A DNA stretch of 64,000 bases from Oreocharis arfaki. Lineage: Eukaryota; Chordata; Aves; Passeriformes; Paramythiidae. Positions 1 to 12,426 of the stretch are shown one piece after another (position 1 is the first letter of the stretch; each line of letters starts with the position of its first letter). The position numbers and the translations under genes are program-made. The notes below the pieces were generated by a model. The model made no database searches, was not told the origin of the DNA, and saw only the letters and a list, made by a program, of their open reading frames with translations. The stretch covers positions 248,001-312,000 of the forward strand of contig VZRR01011621.1 of the NCBI GenBank assembly GCA_013398015.1, read 5' to 3'.

Positions 1-3000
1 ATCTGTCCTAGATGGAACTGGAAGGCTGGCCTGTGACCTGCAAAGAACCATTCCAGCCCTTGCGTGGTGACCACCTGGCTGGCCATGTGGCCCCAGCAGA
101 GCACTGCACATACCCCACTTCCAGTTCTGATGCAGCCTTGCTTATCCCAGTAATTACCTTGTCAAAGCACATGGCTGCCTGCTAGGACTAACATTTGAGA
201 GATCAGCTTCTAATTTATTTATTGCGATGTCAACACCGAATAACTTAAGCATATTTTCCACAGATGACTGCACACTTTTTTTAACACGCTGTTTCATGTC
301 TGTGTACCACAAAGCATTCCAAGATTTTTTTGCAAGCTGTCATATATTTTTTGGCATTATGTAATCATTTGATCCACGAGCTGCTAGTGGACTTTTTATC
401 TGACTCTAGAGCAAGCTCTGTCTATCTGCAAGCCTCCTTCTCCTATTTGCCTCAGCTACGAATCATGAATTTGAATGATCTTGTGAGTGAGCCAGCATGT
501 TTGCTGATGTGAGCTTCTCTATCAATTGTCTTATCATCTCACTGAAAGACAGACTGCTGAGAGGGTCATCTGTCTCTTCACAGAGAACAGCCTGGTGCTA
601 GAATCTGATTGTGCCCTCATATACCTACACCACACCCATAAAAAAAAGAACTGTATTATTTTCCCATGCAAATAATTTCCTTTTCATGATCATTGCTCAC
701 AGGATCTTGAAACATCTTCCATTAGGATTCTTAATGAAATATTGCAGAGGTTGCTTTTTGACAGAGTCCCAGCATTTGCTCACTTCCCCAGCATTGCCTG
801 GTTGCTAGTATCATGTGCCTACGTTTAGTCATCTGATCAGTCATACAGATTCAGTATTACTTTCAAAAATTCAGCAGAATTACTGGCACATTAAAAATGA
901 GTCATTTGTTTGAATCAGGGTCCATAGCTCTAAGAAAGCCTGGAAAATTGGTCTTGACATAATAAAGTGTTTATAAAGCTAAGTATTTTAAAGAAGCTTT
1001 CACTTAACCCATACTTTGGCTGAGCTGCAGCAAAAAGATTTGTCTCGTTAAATATTTTGGTGACACATGGCCTAAACTAAATTAATTTTGAATTAAGAGT
1101 GGCTAAAGTACCGTTTACAGATTAAAACAAAAACTAGGCAAAGCTTTGAGAGTCAAGTCACAGATGGGCAAATGTTGGCATTTTCATGGAAGTACAGTAG
1201 TTTTGAGAGACAAACTTCAATCAGATAAACTATGGTAAAAGAAAGCTGGTAAAGTACTTGAAGACGTACCTTGTAAATAGAAACCCTGAGGCTTTATGCA
1301 GGTCTAGCACAGGTCTCTGGGTATATTTGAATTACTGATGTTTTGTAAAAAACCAACTCCTATGTTGCCAGCAGAGATTTGAAACTCTTCAGAGCCTAAC
1401 CTTTTCCTGCAAGTATTTACCAGCGGTTGACAAAGTGAAAAATTACTAGACTTGGGATTTTTATATTATTCTGCCCATCCACACCGCTCAGCCCTCTCCC
1501 ACTCCCCCAAAACAAACAACAAAACCCCAAAACAAACTAACCCAAACACAGTGGATCTCACTAGAATCACAATATACTGTTCTGGAAGCTCCATAGCACT
1601 AAGACTACCATCACTTCTCCTTCAGAGACAAAGTTCTGTGGTGAGTTGTGTGTTCTCACCTCCCATTTCAGTCTTGGCAAGCCCTGGGTTCTCCTAAGAG
1701 AGAAGCAGCAAACCTCCTGCTGCTCAAAAGCCCTGCTCGTACAGACTGAGATGACAACTGCTTAATTCCTCTTCTTTGCTGGTTCAACAGGACCAGGAGC
1801 GTTATCAAGTAGTGATTTAAAAATTTTTGTCATCAAAACCAAAGCTCATTGGAATAGATCAGTAGAAAGAGATGGTGCCACTTATATAGAGAATCTCCTG
1901 ATGCTTCAACACATGTAGTTCAATCAAAATGCCACCTTCCTCTGCTTTTCATCCAGAGGTTCTGGGAAGGGTAGAATTTCCTGAATTTCCCTATTAAAGG
2001 ATAGGGATTAAGAATCACTTTTAAAAGTATTTCTGATAGCAGATGGAAAGGAAAAGGCTGGCAAATCTTCTCTGAATGTGCTGTGTTTCTTTTCTCCCAT
2101 CTAGCTTGAGTAGGATTGTTAAATGATTCTGAGCAGTATCAAAGGAGAAGAGCACGTGTCTGCGGCGTGCAGCTGCTACTAACTCGCTCTGAACGTGTGA
2201 GCTGGAATGAATTATGAATAGCATGTCGTGTACACCGCTACTTCCTAGAAAACAAACCCTGGAGTTACTGAAACCTGACTTGCAAAAGCCCTGCTGCTTC
2301 CACTGCCACCACACACTTTCCTTGTTGTCTCTGTTCCAAGAGTGCTGCCAAGACTCGGCCAAGGCCTCTCTTCCCAGGTCCACACTCCAGGCATGTATTG
2401 GTCTGGACAGGGAGCAGATATAAGTTGGCAGACAGTTCCAAGCCCCAAAGAGTTTATCATCTCAATTAAATTTTTAAAAATAGACAAAGGATGGTGCAAA
2501 ATATGCAGGCCCACAGGCTTGAAGACTAAGAATGTGTCAATGGTGGAGGTTGCAGAAGAGCCTCACTCATCTGATTTCTGTCCCAGTACTTTCGTCACCA
2601 GCCTTCACTGCCCATCTGCACTGAAGTCTGGAAATTCCAGGCACCATATCAATGAATCCTAGCAGGTTACCCAGCACATTTGTTTAGAACCAAACATAAA
2701 AAAGGTTTATCTCCAAGACCAGAATTATCTAAGACATGCAAGGTAAAGTGCTGGTTTAGAAAACTACTCCCAGAAGTAAACAGCAAAACCTGTGTATTTA
2801 ATGCTGGTCCTATCCTCAAGCCTTTTATCTAAGCCTAGCTTCTAAAACCTCATGTATTAGAAGGTTTATTTGAGTTTTGAAGGCTGTTGGGCTTTTGTTT
2901 TCCTTCCATGCTGAGTGGAAAAATGCTGGCTAATTATTCATGAGCCGCTAGGTCTGATTCCATTACCTTGCTCCTTTTACAGCCATGCAAAGTTGATGTG

Positions 3001-3096
3001 AAACATTACTGCTATGAATTAATTGGTACTTCATATTCCCACTGCACTGGCAGAAATGGCTGGGTTAGACATAAGGCACGGAGAAGCAGAGGGAAG

Positions 3097-3140
<44 letters not shown>
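3097..3140. repeat. (AGAT)11 microsatellite
   Basis: Eleven uninterrupted AGAT units, in KCNC1 intron 1. A pure tetranucleotide run of this length is likely to vary in length between individuals. Confidence 0.97.
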
Positions 3141-3141
<1 letters not shown>

Positions 3142-5144
3142 CATTGATTTAATCAGAGGCAATGTAAGTTCGATTGCAAAATTCTCCACTTAGGGGCATG
3201 ACACCTTTTAGACTCTTTCAAAATAAACTTACTAAAATAGAGCCGGTATTAACAGAAATTATGCAAAAGTGTAATTTCTCCTCCCTCTGGAATGAAAACA
3301 TTTTAATGTAACTTACATTTAATCCAAATCTCCCCCTTTAAATCTCCTCTCTGCCTTCACTTATGGCTTTTGCGGTTTTGGACAATCCGAGATTTTTCTT
3401 TGTTGGTATTAGAGTCAGAAAAAAAAAGTGATAGCAGCAGCATTTCTAGTGAAATAGAAATCATTCATATGTCAAAGCAAATAAAAGAGTTTTGATCACT
3501 TCAAACACTTCACCTAGGTATTTTCTTTAATTATAGAAAATTAAAGATGCCATTATGTAACTCAACAGCATGTGACATCACTTCTTAAATCCTCACTCCT
3601 TTCCCTCAGCCCGTTCAGATCCCAGGAAAAAGAGAAACTGCTGTAAAATGTCAGGAGAAAGAAGATTAAGAACCACTAAATTATACAAGAGCAATCCATT
3701 GGTTTGACTAGTTTTCAGACCATTAGTGAAATAAAAAGAGACAGACTTATTTTCAAAGACAATAGAACACGTGTGAGTGCCATGGTCTTCATCAGATTTT
3801 ATCAGAATTGCCTATCTCTGGATTTGACAAGTTATCATGTTAGGCATGATGGGTGAGCTCTTTTGGCCTCTGATGGTAGGCCAGAGAGAACTTTTTTTTG
3901 ACACCTTTGGCAAGAATTAATGCTGGTCTCCCTAGAAAAGCCTACTCTCTCATTTTTGTGCTATTAGATTCTGCTTACAGTTTGCTAAATCTCAGATAAT
4001 TAACAAAGAAAAATGCTTGGAAGAAAAAAGGGGTGAGAGAGCAATATGAAATGGGGATCACAAATGTAAATCTATGCCAATGATACTTGTGGTAAGGTGC
4101 TAAATTCCTGTATTCCAAGAAGCTGCAGGTGATAAATCTATCAGAGATGGATGCCAGTGAACAAATTGTCAGGCCTGTCTTTCAGGCATTTCTGCACTTA
4201 AATTGGAGAGAAGTTAAATTGGAGAAAAAATACTGAGATTCTTCCTGTCAATACCATTACTCAGACATAGTTTTATGAAATCTTGAAAGCAGACTCGAGC
4301 TTTCAAAGCCACAAAGTGTACAAAAACATGCCCATCCCTGGGAAAGGGTGCTGCTAAATACAGATAGGAGGAAGCAGACACTTCACACTCATTTAGGAGG
4401 TGCTTCCTGCTCTGCTGAAGTGGAGACTAAAAGCTCTCAACTACCCTCTGAAGCCAAGGTGTGCACACACAAGGGCTAACAGTGAGAGAGGTCATGGGCG
4501 TGATGTTCTCTAGCGATTACACTGCCAGCCTGCACCACTGCAGAGAACTTAAATGCCCGGTCAGAATTGGTTATTTGTTCCCTTTAATACAGCAAAACGT
4601 CAGTTTCAAGATACTTGCTGTGCAAGGTCAGCCTGAAGGTTGTCCTAAGCAGGAAAAACGCACTCAGGAGATATATTCGTATACACCAAGAGAAGGATTG
4701 CATTTGGAGTCAGGATAAAGAAAGGGGACGTCTTCACAGACCCCTTCAAAAGCAAAATGGCTTTATTCCCCTCTCTCCTTCTTATCTGTGAGTGCTCCCT
4801 GTCTTAAGGAAGTGTCAGCACTTCCCTCTGCAGCCTGAATTCTCAGGGCCCTATGACTCCAAGCAACAATCTGCCCCAGGCTGGAATAAAGCAGACATGT
4901 TCAGGCTGCTAGACACATCTTCCCGACTTCTTGGTGCAAGATGCTTTTTGTTTCTCATTGTACTCATATGGAGACATTTCATCTCTGAGTTTTATTGATA
5001 TCTTATACAAAATTGCTTTGACCACTTAAAAGAGTCTCCAACTTATTTTTCAGGAAGACTGCTGATATACTAAAGCCAGTAACATTGAGATAAAAGCATA
5101 TAGAACCTGCATACATTTGTGTAGGATCACATAGCACGTGACCA

Positions 5145-5215
5145 ACACCACCTATTTTACAGATGGAGAAACAGTGCGTGGAGAAATTGCCCTGTTTAAC
5201 AGGAGAATCTGATTA
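5145..5215 (-). repeat. MIR-like SINE fragment
   Basis: The stretch around CTATTTTACAGATGGAGAAA followed by a region resembling 'gcgtggagaaattgccct' matches the reverse complement of the conserved MIR/CORE-SINE segment (prompted by the TTTCC..CATCTGTAAAAT block). It is old and short. Identification rests on pattern recall; a RepeatMasker run would settle it. Confidence 0.55.
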
Positions 5216-5479
5216 AAAAATACCCACAATCCTGCTTCTCAGTTTCCCTAATCTCCATATTGTTTATCTTCCAGACATATTAGGCATTGATTTTAGCACC
5301 TATCAGCACATATAGTAGATCCTCACACAACAGTGCTGCAAGAACCTGAAGTGTTTAGGGAAAAATATTGTTTTATTTTTAAAATCTATGACAATGGTTC
5401 TGATCACTTTGGCAACAAAGCTGAATTTGAAAAGCAGAAGAGTCTGTTTGCTTCTGTATCCTTCCAAGCTTATTTGCTC

Positions 5480-5645
5480 TTACTGGCCAAACACTGGCAC
5501 AGACTTCCCAGAGAGGCTGTGAGATCTCCAGCCTTGGAGATACTCAGACCTGGACCAGGCAAGAGCAGCCTGATCCAACTTTGAAGTTGTACCAAACAAC
5601 CTCCAGAGGGCCCTACCAACCTAAATGGTTTTGTGATTTTATTCT
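5480..5645 (+). repeat. CR1 LINE 3' end, sense to KCNC1
   Basis: One frame reads LAKHWHRLPREAVRSPALE, which is the usual C-terminal end of the CR1 reverse-transcriptase ORF (the 'HWNRLPREVV.SPSLE' signature). It is followed by the typical CR1 3' segment ending with a CCAACCTAAATGG-like run and a degenerate TTTTGTGATTTTATTC tail. Only the last ~165 bp are present, the usual severe 5' truncation of CR1 copies. No function is expected. Confidence 0.85.
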
Positions 5646-6309
5646 CTTCCATTTTCTTTGTATTCTATTAAATGGTCCACCTCAAACTGTGGCAAATCCA
5701 TGCTTTTGACTTTGTTTGCTAATATAGAAAGGTAAGTGTAATTCTGGGCTAGGTCTACGCAGGAAGGTAACAGGAGGAACTTCTTGATTGCAGGAGAGTT
5801 TTGATAGTTTGAAGCATAGGTTGTTTTTAATGGGTCTGTTTCTTCCGCAGCAGTTTTGTTCAGATTGTTGCACTGCATTCACTGGCAACACAGAGTAAGA
5901 AGAAACTAATTCTTTTTAATCCCTGTGTTGGCTATACTGTTGAAAAAGGGACACTGTGAGTAACAGGAAACTAGAAGAGTATTTGAATAATATTATAATT
6001 ATCACAGTTGCTCATGCTCATGAAGACAGGGAAATGCCTTATATGACATGTCTTGTCAAGGTGACATACAAGACAAACAAGAAGATAACAGATGTAGGGA
6101 GTGGAATGGCAAGAGGTATTACCATTACCATACTACTCCAACACACAAAGATGCTTAGATATATGCAAATTACTTAATTGATTAAAGAAGGATTAAGCTA
6201 AGCAACTGTGGTAACAAGACTTGTGAATTTTGGCCTGACTGCACTGACTGTACCCCTCAATTATCATGGAATAAAACCATGATCTCCACAAGAGATCTCC
6301 TTTAGGCCG

Positions 6310-6650
6310 GGGAAAGAGAGAAAAGCTGAGAAAGCTGGAATTGATCAGCTTGGAGAAGAGAAAGCTCCAGGGAGACTTTATTGCTATCAATAAGGTCTCC
6401 CTTTCGATACTTAAAGGGGGCTCTTAAGAAAGATGCGGACTGACTTTTTAGTAGGTCCTGTTGTGACAGGACCCAGGGTAATGGTTTTAAAATAAACAAG
6501 ATAAGATTCATACTAGAAGAGGTTTTTTTACAAAATTAAGGTGGTGGAACACAAGCACAGATTTTCCAGGGAGGTGGTGGATGCTTCATCCCTGGAAATA
6601 TTCAAGGCCAGATTGTAATTATAATCCAACATCCCCTAAAATAAGATTCA
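6310..6650 (+). repeat. CR1 LINE 3' end, sense to KCNC1 (older copy)
   Basis: Diagnostic CR1 blocks appear in order: GGAGAAGAGAAAGCTCCAGG, then GACTTTATTGC, ACTTAAAGGGGGCTCTTAAG, AAGATGCGGACTGACTTTTT, CCTGTTGTGACAGGACC, GGGTAATGGTTTTAAA, a GGTGGTGGAACAC block, CAGGGAGGTGGTGGATGC and CATCCCTGGAAATATTCAAG. The terminal part is decayed. It is 5' truncated and lies ~0.7 kb from the other sense CR1 end. Confidence 0.9.
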
Positions 6651-7427
6651 TCTAATTCTGGTACAAATCTTACACTGTAATGAGATTCTCTTCAAGAAAA
6701 CTGTCTGGTGAAAGCCAATAGATCCGTGTCATTTGGGATCAGCTGACAGGCTTACCTGAAACCTCTTCCTTACCCTCCCTGTCCCCCACTCCCAAAAGAT
6801 CTGGAGAGCGCAACTGAGAACAGAGGCATTTGGGAGCTCAGTTTGATATGTGGCTCTTCTCAGCCTGTGTCTGAGGTTTGGCAAGGAAGTCTGATGATGC
6901 CAAGGACTCTGCTCCTTGCCGTAGAGCCCACCTGAGACTGCCACTAGTATTTACTAGCACCTTTGTGAGATCTCAAATATCACAGCTCTCACTAAGCTGT
7001 GAGCAGCCACAATACCACTGACACCATGATGGGAAAAGTCTTGCATGGCAGTTGTCCTGGAAGGTGTGCTCTCTCTTTAAGGCAAGGAAGTAACAGAAGA
7101 CCAGATTCAGGAAGGTACAATTTCAATATGTCCTTAACCTTAAATCCCACAGAAAGTCCTGAGATTTAAGTGCTTGCTTAAATTTACACTCACACTAAGG
7201 TGCTGTCTGTACAGGAATGGATTTTAGCATGTACTTATATACTGCTTTCCCTCTCAGCACGTTAGGCTGTCTTTGCAGGTGAGATGTGGCATCTTAAGCC
7301 CACAGGAAGAAGGCTTGGCATTATCTTTATATTTAATACAGCTCTTGTCTCTCTCTGCTGTTTCAGAATGAAAGCCTCCATACTTAACCTACTGTTTAAC
7401 ATTTCTCTCATATCTTTCTTCCCACAG

Positions 7428-8361
7428 TACGTGGCATTTGCCTCCCTATTCTTCATTCTGGTCTCCATTACCACCTTCTGCCTCGAGACCCACGAGAGAT
7501 TTAACCCCATTGTGAACAAGACAGAAACTGAATTCATCGGGAATGACACCCAGGTGCGGCACTACAGGGAAGCAGAGACTGAAGCCTTTCTCACCTACAT
7601 CGAAGGTGTCTGTGTGGTCTGGTTTACATTTGAGTTCTTGATGAGAGTCACTTTCTGCCCAAACAAGGTGGAATTTATCAAAAACTCTTTGAACATCATT
7701 GACTTTGTGGCCATACTGCCTTTCTATCTAGAGGTTGGACTCAGTGGCCTGTCTTCCAAAGCTGCTAAGGATGTCCTGGGCTTCCTCCGCGTAGTCCGTT
7801 TCGTGCGAATCCTGCGAATTTTCAAGCTGACCCGCCACTTCGTCGGGTTGCGGGTCTTGGGACACACCCTCCGTGCCAGCACAAACGAATTCTTGCTGCT
7901 CATCATATTTTTGGCATTGGGCGTCTTAATCTTTGCCACGATGATCTATTATGCCGAGAGAATAGGTGCTAAACCAAATGACCCTAGTGCCAGTGAACAC
8001 ACACACTTTAAAAATATCCCCATCGGCTTTTGGTGGGCTGTTGTCACCATGACGACCCTGGGCTACGGAGACATGTATCCTCAGACTTGGTCAGGCATGC
8101 TGGTGGGGGCCCTCTGCGCTCTCGCTGGTGTGCTGACCATTGCCATGCCTGTCCCTGTCATTGTGAACAATTTCGGAATGTATTACTCCTTAGCTATGGC
8201 TAAGCAGAAGCTACCAAAGAAAAAAAAGAAGCATATCCCGAGGCCACCCCAGCTGGGATCCCCCAATTATTGTAAATCTGTCGTAAACTCTCCACACCAC
8301 AGTACTCAGAGCGACACTTGCCCACTGGCCCAAGAAGAAATTTTAGAAATTAACAGAGCAG
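7428..8361 (+). CDS. KCNC1: KCNC1 exon 2: Kv3.1 S1-S6, pore and proximal C-terminus
   Basis: Core exon of the Shaw-type delayed-rectifier potassium channel Kv3.1, a plasma-membrane tetramer that allows fast, repetitive firing of neurons. The exon starts in phase 0 after a CCCACAG acceptor and encodes 311 codons plus one base. By exon codon: S1 1-20, S1-S2 loop with sequons NKT and NDT, S2 about 53-75, S3 85-103, S4 119-139 with LRVVRFVRILRIFKLTRHF, S5 154-176, selectivity filter TLGYGD 210-215 (8055-8072), S6 with the Kv gate PVP at 241-243, then a basic KLPKKKKKHI stretch. Adding 190 residues for exon 1 gives mammalian numbering exactly for both the 511-aa and 585-aa forms. Against remembered mammalian Kv3.1 it differs mainly in the S1-S2 loop. 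Donor GTAGGA is at 8362. KCNC1 rather than KCNC2-4 is chosen from the loop, the EILEINRA end and the isoform tails. Confidence 0.98.
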
Positions 8362-8393
8362 GTAGGAAACCTCTTAGAGGAATGTCCATCTGA
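8361..8393 (+). CDS. KCNC1: Kv3.1a-specific C-terminal tail (read-through of exon 2 donor)
   Basis: If the 5' splice site at 8362 is not used, translation continues GRKPLRGMSI and stops at TGA 8391-8393. This is, from memory, the known Kv3.1a end, identical to mammals. The coding part from 7428 is 321 codons; with a 190-residue exon 1 the protein is 511 residues, the known Kv3.1a length. The donor sits inside the first tail codons, so splicing and use of the tail exclude each other. I see no AATAAA soon after the stop; the poly(A) site of this form is not located. Confidence 0.96.
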   Translation, partial: GRKPLRGMSI

Positions 8394-11300
8394 CCGTTAA
8401 CCTCCATCCCGCGTAGTGATTTAAGATTCAGCCAGACTGCTTTCTTAGAGCAATGGGTAGCACATTTATCCATTCTAGTCCCACCATCACACAGTGAATA
8501 ATATGTGTGAAGTCTAGGTTGCAGGGACAAATGGTACAGTGGAGGTTGATCAGCAAAACTAAGGATGAGAGCACGCTCTAGGAGCCCAAACTTTGGTCCT
8601 GGTTAAGGGCATACAAGTCTCAAGATATTTTGGAAAGCTGTAACATCTAGTGGAAGAATTTTGAGAGTTCTACAGCTGTGTTGCTGGACTGTGTAATGCA
8701 TCTCAGAGGCTCCTGAGAGCTGAATGCTTCATAGAGCAGAGTAGGAGCCAAGTACTCAGCAATTACAGAGCTTTCTGACAAAACAGGGCTGGAATTCGAA
8801 ACAGCCAGATGCTTTCTCATTTGTTCCCATTTGGGACCTTTCAGCTGTTTTAAATGGCAGATATTGTACATCTCATTACAGAAACTAGGTGCCTAGTAAG
8901 TTGAAGGGACAACTATACCATCATGCATATTCATGAGACAATCCCGTCTCTTTCTGATGATTAACTGCAAAGTAGAACAACAGCTCGAATTCTTGACACT
9001 AATGCAAAATGACTCACTCTGAGACAAGACTAGATGTAAGGATGTTTATTCCATGGCATGCGAATCGATCTATTCTATAATATTCCACTAGAATTTAGCA
9101 TTTAGAACTATGAAGAGTTTTGAACCACATTTTCTAAAACATGCTCCTTTTGCAAGTATGGGTTGGTGAGTTACAGCTCTTTCAACCTTCTAGCAGCAAA
9201 GGCCAACTGGAAAAGGTCTGACTGCTCATTAGTGGCTGGTTTGGCCTAAACAGTGATTGCCTCATTCTTATTTTTAATTGTACTGATTCATGTTAGCAAT
9301 AGTTGAAACCAGAGCAAAATTAACCATACTAATTCTGCTGGGAGGGGGGAGGGAAATGGAAAGAATACTAGGCACCATGGAATATATTATAATATCCCAT
9401 GGCTAGTGGTTAATTATGGGAATATCTCAGTTCTATGAGACTCCTATAGCACACAAAATTACGGGGCTCCAATTTGATTTTTTAAACCCCATAATCTACC
9501 TCTACCCATGGAATATCACTGTTTATTCTATGGAGTAATTTGAAAGTAAATAACCATGTCGAAAACAATGCCAACTTCATTTTTGGCAGATGTCCCAGCC
9601 AAGTTGCGTAGTAGACATTCTTCAGCCTTTTCAGAATATCCCTGTGTTGTATCAGAAAGGACAGATCGCCAGCCAAGTGATCTCAACTGACATAGAGTTC
9701 AAAAGAGGTGTTTTGGAAGAGCTAGCATATACCTATGATGGTCTTGTGTTATCATTTTTTTGCTTTGAAGAAAATTCTGATTTGTTACTCATTGTGAGTG
9801 AGATATTTTCTCGTCATCTCATAGCCATGCATGTTGATGTCATTGTGAGAAGCACAAAGAAAGTGAGACTTTCCTTTGTGTGTGACTTCACCAATGCCAA
9901 TGCTAATTTTGGAGGGGAAGAGCTGGTGGGAATCTTTCTCTTCTTTCCTATTCTCTTTTCTCTTCCTTTCTTATTTCTTTTCCCTTCTGTGCAAGTATGT
10001 AAAATCCATTCAGAAGGTAAATAGCTTTCATTTTGTTTTTGTTAAAGGCTATTTCCATTGCAACAGGCCAATCCCAATTCACGTGACTGATAGACTGTAC
10101 CAATTGTATCCGTGGCGCACACAAGCGATGGTTTTATCATCCCTTCCCCTCAGGTTGCAAATGCTTATCACAGCTCATGTTCAAGCAGCAAACTTCCTCA
10201 TAAGTAGATGCCTTTGTGGCATCACGGATCAAGAGGGAAAGAGGGCACAGCAATATTATGTGTCTCCTACCATGAGCGATGTGCCAACTACCCCATGACA
10301 GGGTGCAAGAGATGCCAGACTCTGGGGTACTTTAGCAGTCAGCTACAGAATGAAATCAGCTCAGAAATCCCTGGCTTTATAAAGTTCCTTCCATTACCTA
10401 CCCTGGTCCTCTCTGGGAACTAGAGGAGCAGGAATTCTATGAGTTCAGTACAATTCCACACTGGTATCCTGAGAATATGTGTCATTTTGGTTCAATGTGG
10501 AACTGTTTCGCCACCATCAGTGCTCTAAAATCAGCTGTTACTGCAATATCCATGAAGTATTGATAGTAGCAGCCACTTATCTATTTCTGCAATAATTAAG
10601 AGAGACTATTTTTATATACATATACAAGCATATATATTTTAAGAAGTAACAAAGCACACTTAAACTTCAGCTAACTAAATTGTAACACTGTAGCTGGAGT
10701 TCTGTTTCTGGTAATTATTATGCACCACTAGCAGCAAAAAATATTGCCTGCATCTTTTAGCTTCCAAATGGGGAAGAATCTATATGCGTGCAGGAGAAAA
10801 GCAAAAAATACTAAGATCAGAACCAAACTGTTAAGACAAGATCTGCATTGTCTTGGATGTTAATTTTCATTTCTGTAATATGAAGCTCTCACAGGCACTG
10901 ACTTGTTTTTGAAACTATCACCTGCACATTATATGAAAACAGGGACTTGCAAGCAGTGAATGTTTCCCGTACTGTAAAATCTTTAGATTGGTTAACATCA
11001 CCTAACTGTAAACAACTAGTTAATATTGCACTAGGAACACATAAAGGGTGCCTAATTTTTCTAAGATAGTGCCCAAGTTGTCCAGCATATTTCTTGTAAT
11101 TTTTTACTGTAAAGCTTCAGTGTGACAATGTCTAGGTCACATAAGATCATGTGATTTGTATCCAATGTGTTATTAAAAAACAAAAAACCTGCTTAGCTGC
11201 TCAGGTGTAAAGGACATCACATGAAGTTATTAATTCCATGTAGTATTTGTGGAGGAATGATTAAACACATCACCAAACAGGGCTGAGCAGGAAGTAGTTC

Positions 11301-12411
11301 CACACATGGCTCCCTCTCTCATGGAAGGAGTCAGCACTTCACATCTGTTCCTGGTCCGTGCCCTCAGGGCTGATGGGGGCTCTACAGAGAGCTCAGCACA
11401 GCTCTGCCTGGTGCCTCCTCCCAGGATAAGGAGCACTTTCCTGGCACAGGCACGCACACAGCAGCACTCTGCCCACAGGCTGCACAGCTGCTGCCAACAG
11501 TGCTGTGGTCATTTGCAGACAAAGCAAGATGCCTTGAATTTAAAGGCTGGCAGGTTTGAATTAAACTTTTTTATTGCTCTCAACACTCTCAGCAGCTCAG
11601 TCCTGGGCTAATCTACACCTGGCAGGAGGGTATCTTTAACTAACAGCACTTGATTTTAATTCAGTATAAAGATGCCAGAATTTCATTCTACCATACCTCC
11701 CCTTCCTGCAGGAGCCCTTCCTGTTTTCCATCCCATCTGATCCCACCAGTGGGTGGCTGGGAAAGCAGCAGAAGGGAGGAAAGGCATTTCAGAGTAGAGG
11801 ATGGCAGAGCTACTGCTGCAGGCAGCCCTTCACCAGCAGTGTTAAGAAAGCAGAGATTTCCTCTGTACAAAGCGTTGTCTTCAAGGCAGTTTCTGCTGCC
11901 CGTAAATTCTCAAGATACTGCTTCAAGAGTGCCTGGTGGAACTGGGCCTGTTACAAAGCAGCAGATTTCACCTGACCAATTTGACCAAAACTCCTTGACC
12001 TGGGGATATCTCACACTATAGAGGACCACATGTCCCCTCACTTAACATACACCCACCAAGTTCTAGCATCTCCATGTCAAAGGATTAATGTACTTACGTT
12101 GCAGTGTTGTTTACAGGCCCTGTTCAAGATCAGGGCTTCATTTTGGCATCATTTTATGCAGGACAACCACTATACTGCAATCAAATACCCAACAGGCTTA
12201 GTGGACAGCAAAGAGAAAATGGAAGCACTCCCCAATATTTTCAGTTGACACAGGGTTTAATTTAATTGAGCAAAATTACTTGCAAGGTCTGTGGCAAAGC
12301 CACTAGTTGAATATAACTAAATAAGCATCAGTCAGCCACAGTTTGCTGTGCTGCAGTGTTTTTTATCTCAAGGCTTGAGTATTCTAAATAGTTAGTATCA
12401 TAACAGAAGTG

Positions 12412-12426
12412 AAAAAAAAAAAAAAA
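12412..12426. repeat. A15 homopolymer
   Basis: Fifteen consecutive A. No SINE or processed copy is recognised immediately upstream, so it is listed as simple sequence. Confidence 0.95.

Larger units (their letters stand above)
1..7427 (+). other. KCNC1: KCNC1 intron 1 (3' part)
   Basis: This is non-coding DNA upstream of the Kv3.1 transmembrane exon. Exon 1 (start codon and T1 tetramerisation domain) is not in the window, so this must be the end of intron 1. The open frame from 7284 into exon 2 adds 48 codons of intronic read-through, not coding sequence, because a polypyrimidine tract and AG acceptor sit at 7426-7427 exactly before the conserved first residue of S1. The intron holds an AGAT microsatellite, a MIR-like fragment and two sense CR1 3' ends, listed separately. 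I recognise nothing in 1-3090 or 3141-5140. Confidence 0.8.

Noticed and set aside
7284..7427. N-terminal 48 codons of the 369-codon ORF as KCNC1 coding sequence
   Set aside because: A TCTTTCTTCCCACAG acceptor ends at 7427, exactly before the conserved YVAFASL of S1; the upstream codons match no Kv sequence. They are intron.
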